A stretch of 64,000 nucleotides of DNA from Chlamydoabsidia padenii (lineage: Eukaryota; Mucoromycota; Mucoromycetes; Mucorales; Cunninghamellaceae), in contig JAIWND010000013.1 of NCBI GenBank assembly GCA_025330725.1, forward strand, positions 372,001 through 436,000. The letters are read 5' to 3'. Positions 23,462-36,000 of this stretch are shown in pieces. The notes under the pieces are model-generated. The model was not told the DNA's origin and ran no database searches. It was given only the letters and a program-made list of their open reading frames with translations. Each line of letters begins with the position of its first letter. The first letter of the stretch is position 1. Position numbers and translations under genes: made by a program.

Positions 23462-24464
23462 CGGCGAACTTACTGTATTTTAAAAGTTGAGATCTACAAG
23501 ATCAAATTTTTCCTTCTCTTTCTCTCTTCCAGTCAAACGTCAAGTCGCCGTGATTCCAAAGGTAATGTATATATAAAAGGAACCTCCCATCAAGATAACT
23601 CGTAATCAAGTTGGACAGCTTACTGATTATAGTCTTTTTTAAATGTATGGAAGTTGTTAAATTGACCTATGGGAAAATCTTCAAGGAAAGGTAGTTGTGT
23701 ACAGCTTTAAAAATGATATGAAAATAAAGGTATGACTCTCATACACCAACAAATGAGACAAATAAAACGAAACTCAAACTCATTTTATGACATTGAAATC
23801 TAGGATTCTGTTGCTGACACGGGTGGAAAGAAATCGGTGTGTCCATTCTCAAATGAAGTGCTTGTACTCAAAAATGACAGTTGTTTTACTGATTCTATAG
23901 TCTTCACAGGTAATAGTATAACACTCAATTTACTATATTTCTTTTCTTAGCTGGTTAAATAGGCACAGACTTTGGTCACTAACATTTTCCCTGTCTGGGC
24001 TTTAGTGGATACTAGTTAAACGGGGTCGATTATCTTGCAGTACATTTGCTATTGCCATGGATCTGATCAAGTGTATTCTCTCAGTTGATGTAGTGGATTG
24101 TAAAAAGGTAAACCAAAGATGTCAAAGGAAGGTATACAGCAGTATGACTAAATGGGAATTCATGGCTTAGAACAATGGATCAACACGGAACAAATAGGAT
24201 TCCTGGTGCTACATCAAACAATCATGTATTTGGACTCGGGAACAATCTATATAGTGGGTGGTCAAGCAACACTATACAAGCACAGACTGGCAGCATGATG
24301 GATCGACTACAGCACATATTACACCATTGACAAATAAAGAAGATATTTTCAAAAAGGAACCCATTATGCGATCGGTGATGATTATGTCTTCTTTTAAACC
24401 GATCACCCACCCTATTTGATTCGACCTATATCTATACATCTCTTTTAAAATCGGCGACCTAACT

Positions 24465-24494
24465 AGTCGGTACTTGATCATCTTTTTACCGACT
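24465..24494. repeat. 8-bp inverted repeat AGTCGGTA / TACCGACT
   Basis: Perfect 8-bp arms with a 14-nt spacer. A related AGTCGG/CCGACT hairpin lies upstream of the first MFS gene (27239-27256), and both right arms continue as CCGACTGAA. Could be a palindromic regulator site. Confidence 0.35.
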
Positions 24495-24863
24495 GAAATC
24501 CAGACAATGACTCTCTCTCTTCGGAATCCCAACCACTTCTCCCGGTGACAAAGAAAACATGGCTTCCCGGTCACATGGCGTCGACACTCCTTGGAACGGT
24601 GTGACAATGAATATGCAACTGGCCATCCTCTCTATTAGTATAGTCATTATATTTTATTATCTTGTAAATTAAACTTAATAAAACCTTTGTTGCAGGTTTT
24701 TACTCAATAAACTAAAATTGACTCTGATAGGGATATGAACACATCTTTTTGGTTTGGAAAGGTCCATCTCCTAGGATGGTGTGTGACTTGGGATTGGCAA
24801 AAAAGGGGAGGGGGGATTTGAAAAAGGAAACCGCATTGGGTCATTTTAACCCTCGTGCCGTGT

Positions 24864-24894
<31 letters not shown>

Positions 24895-25047
24895 CCTTTC
24901 TTCGTTCTATCTCTCTCTTTCTTTTATTTTTATTTCCATCCTTTCTCCTCCATCTTTTAATCTTATACTACATCTATAAAGATTAATACTTTTATCAATC
25001 AACCCTTTTGTGCTTTATCTTACTAAATCACACTCACACAGACATTA

Positions 25048-25573
25048 ATGGATTTACGAGTGGGTAACAAGTATCGTATTGGTCGCAAGATCGGGTCTGG
25101 CTCATTTGGTGACATTTATTTAGGTAAAGTGGCAATGATGTATACTCCTTTTCTGGTCTAACTTTATTACTTTTGTTATTGTTTATCTTTAGGTACGAAT
25201 ATTGTCACTGGTGAAGAAGTAGCCATCAAGTTGGAGTCCATCAAGGCGAAGCATCCTCAGCTTGAATACGAAGCCAAGGTGTATAAATCCCTTTCGGGTG
25301 GTGTAGGGATTCCTTTTGTACGCTGGTTTGGAACAGAATGTGACTATAATGCTATGGTCATTGATCTCTTGGGACGTAAGTAATCTCGCTTTTTCTTTGT
25401 CTTTTAAAAAACAAGTACTAATGACTTTTCACTTTTTATATCTTTAATTGTAGCCTCCTTGGAAGATTTATTCAACTTTGTTAAAAGGAAGTTTAGTTTG
25501 AAAACGGTACTTTTGTTGGCGGATCAAATGGTAAGTAATAGTGATAGTAAAACAGGATTGATAAACTCATAAA

Positions 25574-25612
<39 letters not shown>

Positions 25613-25961
25613 TTGTATAGTTATCTCGTATTGAATACATTCACTCTAAAAACTTCATCCATCGGTAAGAGAATGAACCCAGGACGGGGACGGGGACAGA
25701 AGGTCCATTACTGATAATCATCATCTTCTTTTCTTTATATATATATATATATATAGTGACATCAAACCTGATAACTTTTTAATGGGGATCGGTAAACGTG
25801 GTAATCAAGTAAATGTAATCGACTTTGGTTTGGCGAAAAAATTCCGTGATACGCGAACACATCTACATATTCCTTACAAGGAAAACAAGAATCTTACAGG
25901 GACAGCTCGATATGCAAGCATCAATACTCACCTGGGTGTCGGTAAGTATTATTAAATGAAG

Positions 25962-26000
<39 letters not shown>

Positions 26001-26741
26001 CTTTTGTATACTGACAATACGATATATCTTGTAGAACAATCTCGACGAGACGATTTGGAATCATTGGGTTATGTACTCATGTACTTTTGTCGTGGATCTC
26101 TTCCTTGGCAAGGACTCAAGGCGGCCAGCAAAAAGCAGAAATACGATCGAATCATGGAAAGAAAAATGACCACACCTACAGAACTCTTATGCCGTGGATT
26201 CCCTAGTGAATTCGCTATCTATCTCAACTATACACGATCTCTACGATTTGACGACAAACCCGATTATGGATACCTTCGCAAACTCTTCCGTGATCTCTTT
26301 TTACGAGAAGAATATCAATATGATTATGTCTTTGATTGGACTGTTTATCGACCACCAGGTGTAAGTTGTCATTTTTTAATCATTGGTGAACCAACTCATA
26401 TTTAATGTTTTAATACTTATAGGTTGGTGAAGAAAGTAGTCGTAAACAGGCCTCTGCCGATTTGAAAATGAAACAACAGGCCAAGGAACAAGAACCAATG
26501 GACACAGCGGCTGGTACGGGTGGTCTCTCAAGTAATCGAATGGCAACAACCTCCTCCTCAGCTATGATGACTCGTGATGAACCCTCTTCTTCCTTCCGTC
26601 GGGCACCTAACAATATCAACAACGTCAAGAAATCACCTGTAATGCCTGCTGGTCCTTCTGTCAATGTATGTTAACCAATCAAAATACATTTTAACTTTTT
26701 TTTTTTATCTAATCATCTTCTCTTCTCTTTTGTAGCCTTAA
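25048..26741 (+). CDS. Casein kinase 1 (CK1 delta/Hrr25-like)
   Basis: Ser/Thr kinase of the CK1 family. The glycine loop is GSGSFGDIY, the ATP lysine is in EVAIKLE, the catalytic loop reads [11 protein letters not shown] (the R|D junction is an intron border), the metal motif is DFGLAKK, and the CK1-specific substitution for APE is [25 protein letters not shown] and the long C-lobe helix region match CK1 delta/epsilon and yeast Hrr25. After the kinase domain (about residue 295) comes a short Met/Ser/Gln-rich tail ([15 protein letters not shown] and [10 protein letters not shown]). Seven introns by eye; the last separates only a Pro codon and the TAA. One intron has a TTA repeat (about 25577-25604), another an AT repeat, another GAAA repeats (about 25966-25999). 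CK1 acts in trafficking, DNA repair, ribosome maturation and clock-type signalling. Confidence 0.92.
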
Positions 26742-27475
26742 GAAGCCTTTGGTCATACTTATCCTTCTAGACTTGTTAAATCATGATTGTTTTTACTAGT
26801 GATTCCCCCTCCCCCCCTTTCTTTACTACAACAGATTTATCTTTTTTATTTTTTATTTTTATAACTTTGATATATATATAAAACAAGGATCACTTATCTT
26901 TACCCCTTCTTTTACTTATATACATATATAAAACTTTGGTTAATGAATAAAAATATGGATATGACTCTGAATGATTCGACATGTTGCGGTGGTTGAAATA
27001 TATCGGCTTTATGCTTTTTTTATTATAGGATAAGGAAAACCCTTTCAAGATACTAGATCTGACAATATCATTTGATATTAACAATTGCTAATCATAAATA
27101 TCAGAAATCGTTAAGGTTCCGAAAGGCCATTGACTTGATCGGGGCTTTTAAGCATTGTTTTTTTTGATCTGCATTCATTTTCCAGGACAATGCGCTTTGG
27201 TAAGGGCTGGGTTTAAAAAGCTAACCGAGAGGCGGGAAAGTCGGTTGTTGCCGACTGAATTGGAAACTAACGAGGATAATCTTTCTCCCCTTCTTTGATA
27301 AGTATAAAGGGTTTTCTGTTTTCCCCACTCTTTTCCTTCCCGTCAAATCAAATCAAGTTACCATCAAACAAAGTTAATTGATCTTTCCAAAGACCTCTTT
27401 TTTTATTTTTTATTTTCTCGTATCCACTTGGTCATCATTCTCTTTCTCTCTCCTTTGTTTCACCAGTTAACAAGA
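26742..27475. other. Intergenic / MFS1 promoter
   Basis: No gene seen. Contains an AGTCGG-TTGTTG-CCGACT hairpin at 27239-27256 and a GAGGCGGGAA E2F-like site just before it (about 27229-27238); TATAAAG at about 27302. Confidence 0.45.
27239..27256. promoter_or_regulatory. Inverted repeat AGTCGG(N6)CCGACT upstream of MFS gene
   Basis: Six-bp perfect arms about 220 bp upstream of the MFS start codon. A candidate dimeric-regulator site; related to the inverted repeat at 24465-24494. Confidence 0.35.
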
Positions 27476-29591
27476 ATGATAGATCAACAACAAATTGAAT
27501 CATCTAAACAGTCATCAATTGATATACCAGAGTCGCCTTCTTCACCATCTCCGACAACCGTAGTTGATAACGAGCCTTACTGTATCTTGACAAAAAAGAA
27601 ATTGATTACAATGCTTATCATCTGCTCACTCAGTGGTATGCTTTCTCCACTAACAGCAAACATTTACTTTCCAGCTCTCATTGACATTCAAAAGGTAAGA
27701 GATCTTCCGTCCCTGGCGGCGTTTCAAAAAAATCTATTTCTCCAAGTTAGGATCTTTTTTTTTTTTTTTTTTTTTTTTTTTCCTCACCCTCTCTTTCGCT
27801 TCTTTAACCAGGATTTACATACAACGAATGAACTGGTGAATCTGTCAGTAACAGTTTACTTGATCTTCCAAGGTCTATCACCAGCCTTTTGGGGATCGTT
27901 GGCTGATCTATGGGGTCGTCGACCAGTTTACCTCATGACTGTCTTCATCTTTTGCTTATCTTGTATTGGCCTGGCTCTCGTTAATAACTATGGTCTTTTA
28001 CTTTTCCTTCGAATGGTCCAAGCTTTTGGCTCAAGCTCACTCATTGCTGTGGGTGCTGGTGTGGTGGGTGACGTTGCCGAACCTTCAAAGTAGGGACAAA
28101 ATATAACTTTTTAGCAATGAAACTCCCAATGACTAAAAATTTAATAGACGTGCTGGTTATTATGGAGTTTACGCAACGGGGCAACTAATGGGTAAGACAG
28201 TAAAAAGGATAAAGTTATACCGACGATGGCGGCTAACTTTGATTTTCTGCTTTGTCTTTCATATAGGTCCCGTAATAGGTAGGTACACTGCACCTGTTAT
28301 CGTCACTTGTATGATTCAAACTCTCTCTCTCTCTCTCTCTCTCTTTTAGGTCCGCTTGTGGGTGGATTGGTGGCGGGTACTATTGGCTGGAGGTAGGAAA
28401 AAAAAAAAAAAAAAGAACACGTACACATTGAACTAACTGACTGATGATGCTATAGATGGATTTTTTGGGTACTCTTTATATTTGCTGCTACAATGCTTAT
28501 CTTTGTCTTTTTATTTGTACCCGAAACTCTTCGTGCCCTGGTTGGAAACGGCAGTGGGTATGCAAATCCTACACCAACTCAATGGATTGAACGACATCGC
28601 GGCGAAAAACAAGAACAACAGCAACAGCTTAAATCAACCCATCTTTCATCAAGGTTTACCCAATGTCCCAACTTTTTGGCTCCTTTTACGTATCTTCTTC
28701 AACTGGATGTGCTGATGGCCTTGTTATTTGTCGGAGTATTCTACAGCTCCTTCTATTGCTCTCTGACCGCTGCCACCAATCTGTTACATGATCATTACGG
28801 CTTGACTACGATCCAAATCGGACTGTGCTTCATCCCTCAAGGCTTTGGTGGTGTCATTGGCTCGTTTGCAGCAGGCAAGATCTTGGATAGATCTTTTGCC
28901 AAGGCACTCGATCAATACAAAGCGTCTCATCCAGGTGTGTTGGTCGATCGGGCACGTATTCCCTTGGACTTCCCCATCTATCATGCTCGTTTGCGTCCTG
29001 GTTGGCCTTTTTTCCTATTATCCAATTGTGCTACTGTGGTCTATGGTTGGCTCTTCCATGCCAATGTACATTTGGCTCTTCCCCTCATCTTCCAAACCAT
29101 CAGTAAGTCGAGGAAGGGGGAGTTTACTAATAAAAAAGAAAAATAACTAACTATTTGTATCTTTCTTCTCCTTTGTAGTGGGTTTTACCATGGTCTTTGC
29201 GTTAAATGGGACACAAACTTTACTGGTGGATCTCTTTCCAGGTCGTGGCGCCTCGATTACCGCTTCCAATAACTTGGTTCGATGTATTATGGCGTAAGTC
29301 AGGATATGGATCAATGTCTTTTGCCTCTAACCTTTTATCTATAGTGCGGTGACGACGGTTGTTGTCGATCCAGGTATCCGAGGTGTAGGTGTAGGCTGGT
29401 TTTTTACGGTAACATCTCGGAAGAAAAGACTAAAAGCTATAATATGTTAATTATACATTTGTGTTATATAGATTATCGGTATCATCACCTTTTGCTTTGA
29501 CGGGGTTTACCTTCTCTTACTGAAAACAGGCAATCACTACAGGAGAAAACGGTATGACAAGAATCTGGCGGCTCAACAACAAGTAAAATAG
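27476..29591 (+). CDS. MFS drug:H+ antiporter (DHA1-like), paralogue 1
   Basis: Twelve-helix major facilitator. After a cytosolic Ser/Pro/Gln tail, TM1 begins at KKLITMLIICSLSGMLSPLTA (from about residue 41); the A-like motif is GSLADLWGRRPVYL, motif C is GPLVGGLVAG, and the second half includes GLTTIQIGLCFIPQGFGGVI and DLFPGRGASITASNN. The sequence matches the DHA1 (Bcr/CflA-, Qdr/Dtr-like) drug or polyamine proton antiporters. The substrate cannot be told from sequence. Several introns, with a 12-nt exon at 28267-28278 encoding part of GPVIG. The ATG at 27476 is chosen because upstream is a CT-rich leader. A tandem paralogue follows about 0.7 kb downstream with the same introns. Confidence 0.88.
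28267..28278 (+). other. 12-nt microexon
   Basis: GTCCCGTAATAG flanked by AG acceptor and GTAGGT donor; it encodes the PVIG turn. The equivalent exon in the paralogue is 31130-31141. Confidence 0.75.
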
Positions 29592-30295
29592 ATTATAGAT
29601 GTATAGATTATCCCCTTTTTCTTTTAATACGTATATACCATATAATAATAAAAACAAATTACTCAAAACTTACCATCAAAACATGTCTTTCATTTTTTGG
29701 GATCAAGCATGATGGCGGGGTTAAAATATGTGATCATCTGCATATCATTAGCGTCAAACGCCCATGATACGCAGGGTCTCTTTTGGTTTAGTCTCCTTCT
29801 TTTTCACAACGACTACTCCATAAGTCGGGTCTACTTGATCTTATACATATAACGCCAAGATTGGATCGAGCGACAGGAGTGCTTTTTAACAAGGATGGAG
29901 CACAGTCCTTATTTGAGTAACATCGTGTTTACATAACTACTTGCCTAAAAAGTCGATGGATCCCATTCCCTCTTTTTTTTTTTTCTTCTTCTTTCAATTT
30001 CATAAGGCTCTGTTTTACGTTATATGATGTTTCAATGATGGCATATAGCAACCGTACAACAAAACTAATCATGTGAACCTTTGATCACCGTCTCAGGATG
30101 CGGTTCCAATAGATAGTCTGCGATTGTGGCGGCGATCAAAGTGTCTACGCATAATTTTCTCCTTCTAAAAAGTTAAATTCCCGCCCTTGCACTGGGCTAT
30201 TATAAGGATACTCAGGGCCTCCCTTTTCTCTCTCTTTTTCTCTTTTTTTTTTTTTCACTTATTCTCCTCTTGACTCTTTAATAATAAAAAACAAG
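29592..30295. other. Intergenic between MFS paralogues
   Basis: No gene seen. Contains a diverged motif (TTAAATTCCCGCCC at about 30174-30187, 108 bp upstream of the next ATG), a TATAAG box near 30201 and a CT-rich leader. Confidence 0.45.
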
Positions 30296-30305
30296 ATGAA
30301 TGATG

Positions 30306-30339
<34 letters not shown>

Positions 30340-32489
30340 GCCATCTATGACTTCAAAAACGGAAATACCACCAGATAATGAAACTCCCACACCCTCACCC
30401 ACAAGAATTGATTCACCAGACGAACCATACTGTATCTTATCCCATAATAAAATCATCACCATTCTTATCATCATTGCACTCAGTGGTATGATGTCGCCAC
30501 TTTCTGCCAATATATATTTTCCAGCACTCATCAATGTCCAACAGGTAAGCACCGTCGGGCGGGATTCAAAATGTATATTCTCACGGGATTTTTTTATTTT
30601 TCTGACTTTTTCTTCTTCGTTCCTTTTTATTGCTAACCATGGTACACGACTAAAAACAACAACAACAGGATCTCAAAACGACGACTCAACAGATCAATTT
30701 GACGGTGACAGTTTACATGATCTTCCAAGGTTTATCGCCCGCTTTTTGGGGCTCCTTAGCTGATCTATGGGGTCGGCGGCCAGTTTACCTGATAACCATG
30801 TTTATCTACTGTTTGTCTTGTATTGGTTTGGCTCTTGTCAAAAACTATGGTTTTCTTCTCTTCCTGCGAATGGTTCAAGCTTTTGGCTCAAGCTCACTCA
30901 TTGCTGTGGGTGCCGGTGTGGTTGGTGACATTGTTGTACCATCAAAGTAAATTCTCTCTCACTCTCTCTACCTCAACCTATACTAACAGACTCCTCTTTA
31001 AATAGGCGGGCTGGCTATTATGGAATCTATATAATGGGGCAACTATTAGGTAAAGAAAAAAAAGAAATCGGACAGTCTAAACTGACATCTTCTGACTATG
31101 TTGCGTTTTTATTTATATATAACTATTAGGACCCGTGATTGGTAAAACACAATATATCATTTTACCTGGTGTTTGATTTAACTCTCTCGATCATTTCCCT
31201 TTTTTTAGGTCCGATTATTGGTGGACTAGTGGCAGGAACCATTGGCTGGAGGTAAGAGGTAAAAAGCAACCGAGTTGACCAGTAACTTGAATATTTGTAT
31301 CGATTAGATGGATCTTTTGGATATTGCTAATCATGGCCACCATCATGCTTATCCTTCTCTTTATTTTTGTACCTGAAACATTACGATCATTAGTAGGCAA
31401 TGGCAGTGGCTATGCGAACCCGACCCCATCTCAATGGCTCCTTCGTCATAAACAAGTACAACAACCACAACAACCACAACCACAAATGCGATCACGATTC
31501 TTCCAACGACCTCACTTTCTTGCTCCCTTCATCTATCTCCTTGAAATCGATGTATTAGTAGCCTTGGTATATGGTGGTTTATTATACAGTTGTCACTATG
31601 CTTACCTTGTATCGGCCACTGATCTATTATCAACACATTACGGTCTTACCACCATTCAAATCGGACTCTGTTTTATTCCTCAAGGGTTAGGGTCGGTGAT
31701 CGGCTCTCATGTGGTGGGGAAACTACTGGATCGCAGTTTTGGTGTCTCTCTTCAGCAATACATGGCATCTCATCCGGACACAATCATTGAACGTGGACAT
31801 ATTCCCTTGGATTTTCCGATTTATCATTCTCGGCTACGTATCATTGGTCCTTGTTTCCTCTTGTCTCAAACTATCACTGTGGCGTATGGATGGCTCTTCC
31901 ACACAAATGCTCCTCTGACCATTCCCATCATCTTCCAATTTATCAGTAAGTAGGTGGAGGGAGGGGGTGATGTTATATATTGGATGATTGGCTAATCAAG
32001 GGTTCTTCTTTTTCTTAGTGGCTTTTGGTATGGCGGCTTCAATGACTGGAACGCAAACATTGATGGTGGATCTCTTCCCTGGCCGGGGTGCTTCGATTAC
32101 TGCCTCTTATAACTTTATCCGGTGCATACTTGGGTAAGTTGAGAAAAAAAAAAAAAAAAAAACTTGGACTTTCTCTTAATTATTCATCTGCTTTACATAT
32201 GTATATCTTTTATAGTGCGTTGATGACGGTGATTGTTGATCCTGGTATTAGTGGTATTGGCGTCGGTTGGTTTTTTACGGTAAATAAAAAAAACAAAACA
32301 AAAACAAAGCAAAGCGATTGATATATTGGGTTTAATAATCTGGTATAATAGACTATTGGTATTATCATGCTATGTACCAATGTTCTTTTTGTCTATTTAT
32401 TGAAATCTGGTGACCATTACCGACAGAAACGACATGACAAGGAGATGCCGATCAAGCACAATTTACTTCATGGCAAGATAGAAGTGTAG
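30296..32489 (+). CDS. MFS drug:H+ antiporter (DHA1-like), paralogue 2
   Basis: Tandem paralogue of the gene at 27476-29591. The N-terminus adds a polyglutamine run (about 11 Gln, CAA repeats at 30308-30340). Motifs correspond one to one: SGMMSPLSANIYFPALI, GSLADLWGRRPVYLI, GPIIGGLVAGTIGWR, VGNGSGYANPTPSQW, GLTTIQIGLCFIPQGLGSVI and DLFPGRGASITASYN. Every intron position seen matches paralogue 1, including the 12-nt microexon (31130-31141). The N-terminal tail and the central loop (QQPQQPQPQ) differ most. The first intron carries a GCGGGATTCAAA motif variant at 30559-30570. The C-terminus is KIEV then TAG at 32487-32489. Confidence 0.88.
31130..31141 (+). other. 12-nt microexon, conserved in paralogue
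   Basis: GACCCGTGATTG between ATTAG and GTAAAA; encodes the same PVIG turn as 28267-28278. Confidence 0.75.
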
Positions 32490-33028
32490 GCGATTAAATT
32501 AGCTATACCTTTTGATTTATAAATACCCACTTTAATACCTCTTTAAATAACGCATACTTATAATAAAATCCTTCAAACATGACAACACCTTTTTTTTTAT
32601 CAAGCGGATCGGACTTTGTTAATGGACTTGTGTTTATGCAGCACGGCATATTGAATCACCGCTCTCCAAATCAGGATTACCGGATTATTTCTTCATTGAA
32701 TAGGGATAGAAAGTGTAAATGGACAGAAAAAACAAAGGCAACAGTTTACCTAAATTTTAACCGGAAAAAGTTGGGCCCTAAACAAGAGACGATCGATCAT
32801 TTATTAAGACGATTTAGATTGTGAAATCCCGACTTCCCGATATTCTTTTTGTCACAGCAAAAATAAGACGGATGAGCGGGATTTTAAAAGATGTAAGTAC
32901 GATAATTTTATTGTATTGAAGTAGCATAAAAAAAACCTAGAAGAATAAATAAACTAATGTGGGATATATTAAAGAGATGGGGGGGGAGATAACTATAATA
33001 GTAAGATGAGATGCTAGGGGGAAGGGGT
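32490..33028. other. Convergent intergenic region
   Basis: 3' sequences of the MFS and Lon genes. Contains motif variant GCGGGATTTTAA at 32876-32887. The open frame at 32579-32824 has no recognisable domain. Confidence 0.45.
32876..32887 (+). promoter_or_regulatory. Dispersed motif, one-mismatch copy (GCGGGATTTTAA)
   Basis: One mismatch. It lies between two gene 3' ends, so a promoter role is not obvious. Confidence 0.3.
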
Positions 33029-36000
33029 TTAAATACGACTTGATTGACCGGCTTGCAAATGGAAAGCTTGGCTATCCTGTATCAGTTTTCCATCAAAAAC
33101 AGCATCCAGGACTTCCCACATGGATCGACAATAAACCACCGTGAGAGCTTGCTTCACCTTATCAGGCACATCTTGTATCATGTCACGTTGATTGACCACA
33201 GGAAGGATGATTTTCGTCACACCAGCACGATGAGCAGATAAGACCTTTTCCTTGATACCACCGACCGGTCGTACTTGTCCTCGAAGAGTGATTTCACCCG
33301 TCATGGCCGTTGTCCTTGGTACCGCTTCGCCTGATAACAAAGAGATAATACATACCGCCATCGCAATACCTAAGAAAGAAAAGAGAATTAATGAAAGGAT
33401 TGATGGATGAGTAGATTTGAATCAGTTACCTGCACTAGGACCATCTTTAGGGACAGCTCCATTTGGAATATGAAGATGAAGATCCATATCAGGGAGAAGA
33501 ATTTGTCGTTGGCTTGTAGTCAGTTTCAAAGCATAAGCATTTGCTTTCACCCATGAGACAGCGATTTGAGCAGATTCTTTAATAACATCTCCTAATGAGC
33601 CTAAGGATCACATATAAAGAAAGGTAGGGTTAGTTTAGTCATATCCTCTTTTCTGTGTACCATTTTATAGGCTTACCTGTCAACTTGAGTCGCCCGTGAC
33701 CTGGCATTTGGTTCGCTTCAATAGGTAATATACCACCACATCCACTTTGAGAATAAGCTAATCCAGTAACAATACCAGGTGTATCCACAGAATCCACCAG
33801 ACTTTCGTTTCCGTGTATAGCCATCTATCGTCAATCAGCAAATAGTTAAATACAATTAACTTTTTCCATTTCAATCCCCCCCCCTTTTTTTTTGTACTTA
33901 CCCCTAATATAATAGAGAGATCTTCATGTTGGACCACAGGATTATAAGGACGTGATGAAGTAAGTTGTTGATGGTTGGATTCCAAATGGTCAGCATATTC
34001 ACGGCACTTGTATCGGCAGACACTGGCAATGATGCGATCCAAGGAGCGGACACCACTTTCAAATGTATAGTTTTCGATTAGTTGGAGTAAGACATCGTCA
34101 GTAATGATAACACCATCATCATTATTCTTCTTTGTGCATGTTGAGGAAGTTGAGAAGCCATGAGCATGTAGTTGTTTTGGTATCAAGTAAGACCGAGCAA
34201 TGTCCATTTTTTCATCAACAGTGTAACCATCCAGTTGAATGATTTCCATACGATCCAATAGAGGTCCAGGGATGGTATCCACAGAGTTGGCAGTAGCAAT
34301 AAACAGAACATTGGACAAGTCAAAAGGCACATTAAGGAAGTGATCAGTGAAGGCATTGTTTTGAGCAGGATCCAAGACTTCTAATAAGGCAGCAGCTATA
34401 AGGTTGGGAAGCAAGTAAGTAAATATTAAAAAATAAACAATCGATGTTGTGGTTTTTTTTTTTCTCTTTTTGGACATACCTGGATCACCTTGATGAGTAC
34501 CTTGGACAAGTTTGTCAATTTCATCTATAAAAAGAACAAAAGGGAAGAAAAAAAAAAGTTAGTTATGCATTATAAAGTCACCCAGACATGATTGTTATTT
34601 GCTTACCCAATAAGAAGAGAGGATTGTTGACTCCACACTTTCTTAAGCCATTGATGACCAAACCAGGGAGAGCACCTACATAGGTTCGGCGATGACCACG
34701 GATTTCAGCTTCATCACGGACACCACCTAATGCAATTCGATGAAATTTTCTTTGTAAAGCCTTTGCAATGCTTGACCCAAGAGTTGTCTTTCCCACACCA
34801 GGCTAAATGACAAATAATAAGAGTTGAGAATAATATTAATGATAACAGTTTAAGTCAATGTAACAATTAAATACACTTCACCCCCGCCCCATACTCTTTT
34901 TGTACTTTACCGGTCCAACAAAACAAAGGATGGGAGACGCTGCATTGTCTTTTTTAACCTTAAGTACCGAAAGATATTCCAGAATACGACGCTTGGCTTG
35001 GTCCAAACTATATACAAATAAAAAGATATTAAGGAAGAATAGTTTAGTATCACCCTAGCATTTTGTGTGTCCGCCACCCATTCCGTTTGCCTCCTATTTT
35101 GTCTGTGTTACCCAAAGTGATCCGCGTCCAATTGTTTTTTAGCCGCAGAGATCTCCACCACAGACCGGGATGAGGGAGACGATTTGTGTGTTTTCCAGGG
35201 TAAATCTGCAATCCATTCGAGGTAAGTACGAATCAGGACAGATTCAGGGGCTGAGTCAGGAATCTTCGATAACCTTTGCAGATCACGCTTGATAGTAGAT
35301 TGGATGTGAGAAGGTAGACAGGCCTTGTTGAGTTGGTTTTTGAGATCGGTCAAGTCATCATCATCGTCATGCAGAGGCATAAACAGACAGCCATCGTCTT
35401 CTTCTTGTTGTTGTGGTTGCAAATTGTTGTTTGTTAACTTGGAAGATTCGGAAGACGATGATGATGATAAGGCCACCGAAGACGCAGGAGACAATGACGA
35501 TAAGACAGAAAGATTGGACAGTGACACCTTTTCCGTATAACCTGAAGGAGTGATCACATGAAGCTATAATAAGGAATTAAAATAAAGAAAGACCATAGTT
35601 TAGTATATGTATCCTTCGATTGTTCATTAAACTAATGTGGTTTACCTGTTGTCGTAGATAGAATTCACGTCGTTTTTTGTCCAACTTTTCTTCACTTTTT
35701 TGTTGCATTTGTTTGGATTCATAAAGCACCTAAAGAGAGTGAAAGGAGTTAATAATAGCAAAAAAAGTAAATAATCATGCAAGTTGTCGATTTTTTCTTT
35801 TCCTTCTTCCTTTTCTTTACCTGCATGTGTCGTGTGACAATGTTTTGAATTTCGTGTAAGATTTCATTGGCATCCGTCAACCCAAGCACCACCAATTTTT
35901 CATTAAAGGACGCTTCAGTCATACAAAGTAAAAAGTGTGCCATATCCATAAGTTGTATTGACGATGTTATGAACCCTGTTTGTTGTGGATCATCCAGTTG

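Larger units (their letters stand above)
23078..25047. other. Long intergenic region with possible decayed gene
   Basis: About 2 kb without an intact gene. A promoter-like arrangement is present: TTCAAATCCCGT at 23450-23461 and a TATATATAAAAGG box at about 23565-23577. Downstream (23640-24120) are short coding-like pieces in several frames (for example DSVADTGGKKSVCPFSNEVL at about 23814) separated by stops and intron-like borders, possibly a relic. An 8-bp inverted repeat AGTCGGTA/TACCGACT lies at 24465-24494, a GGGGGATTTGAA motif variant at 24811-24822 and T30 at 24865-24894. Confidence 0.4.
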
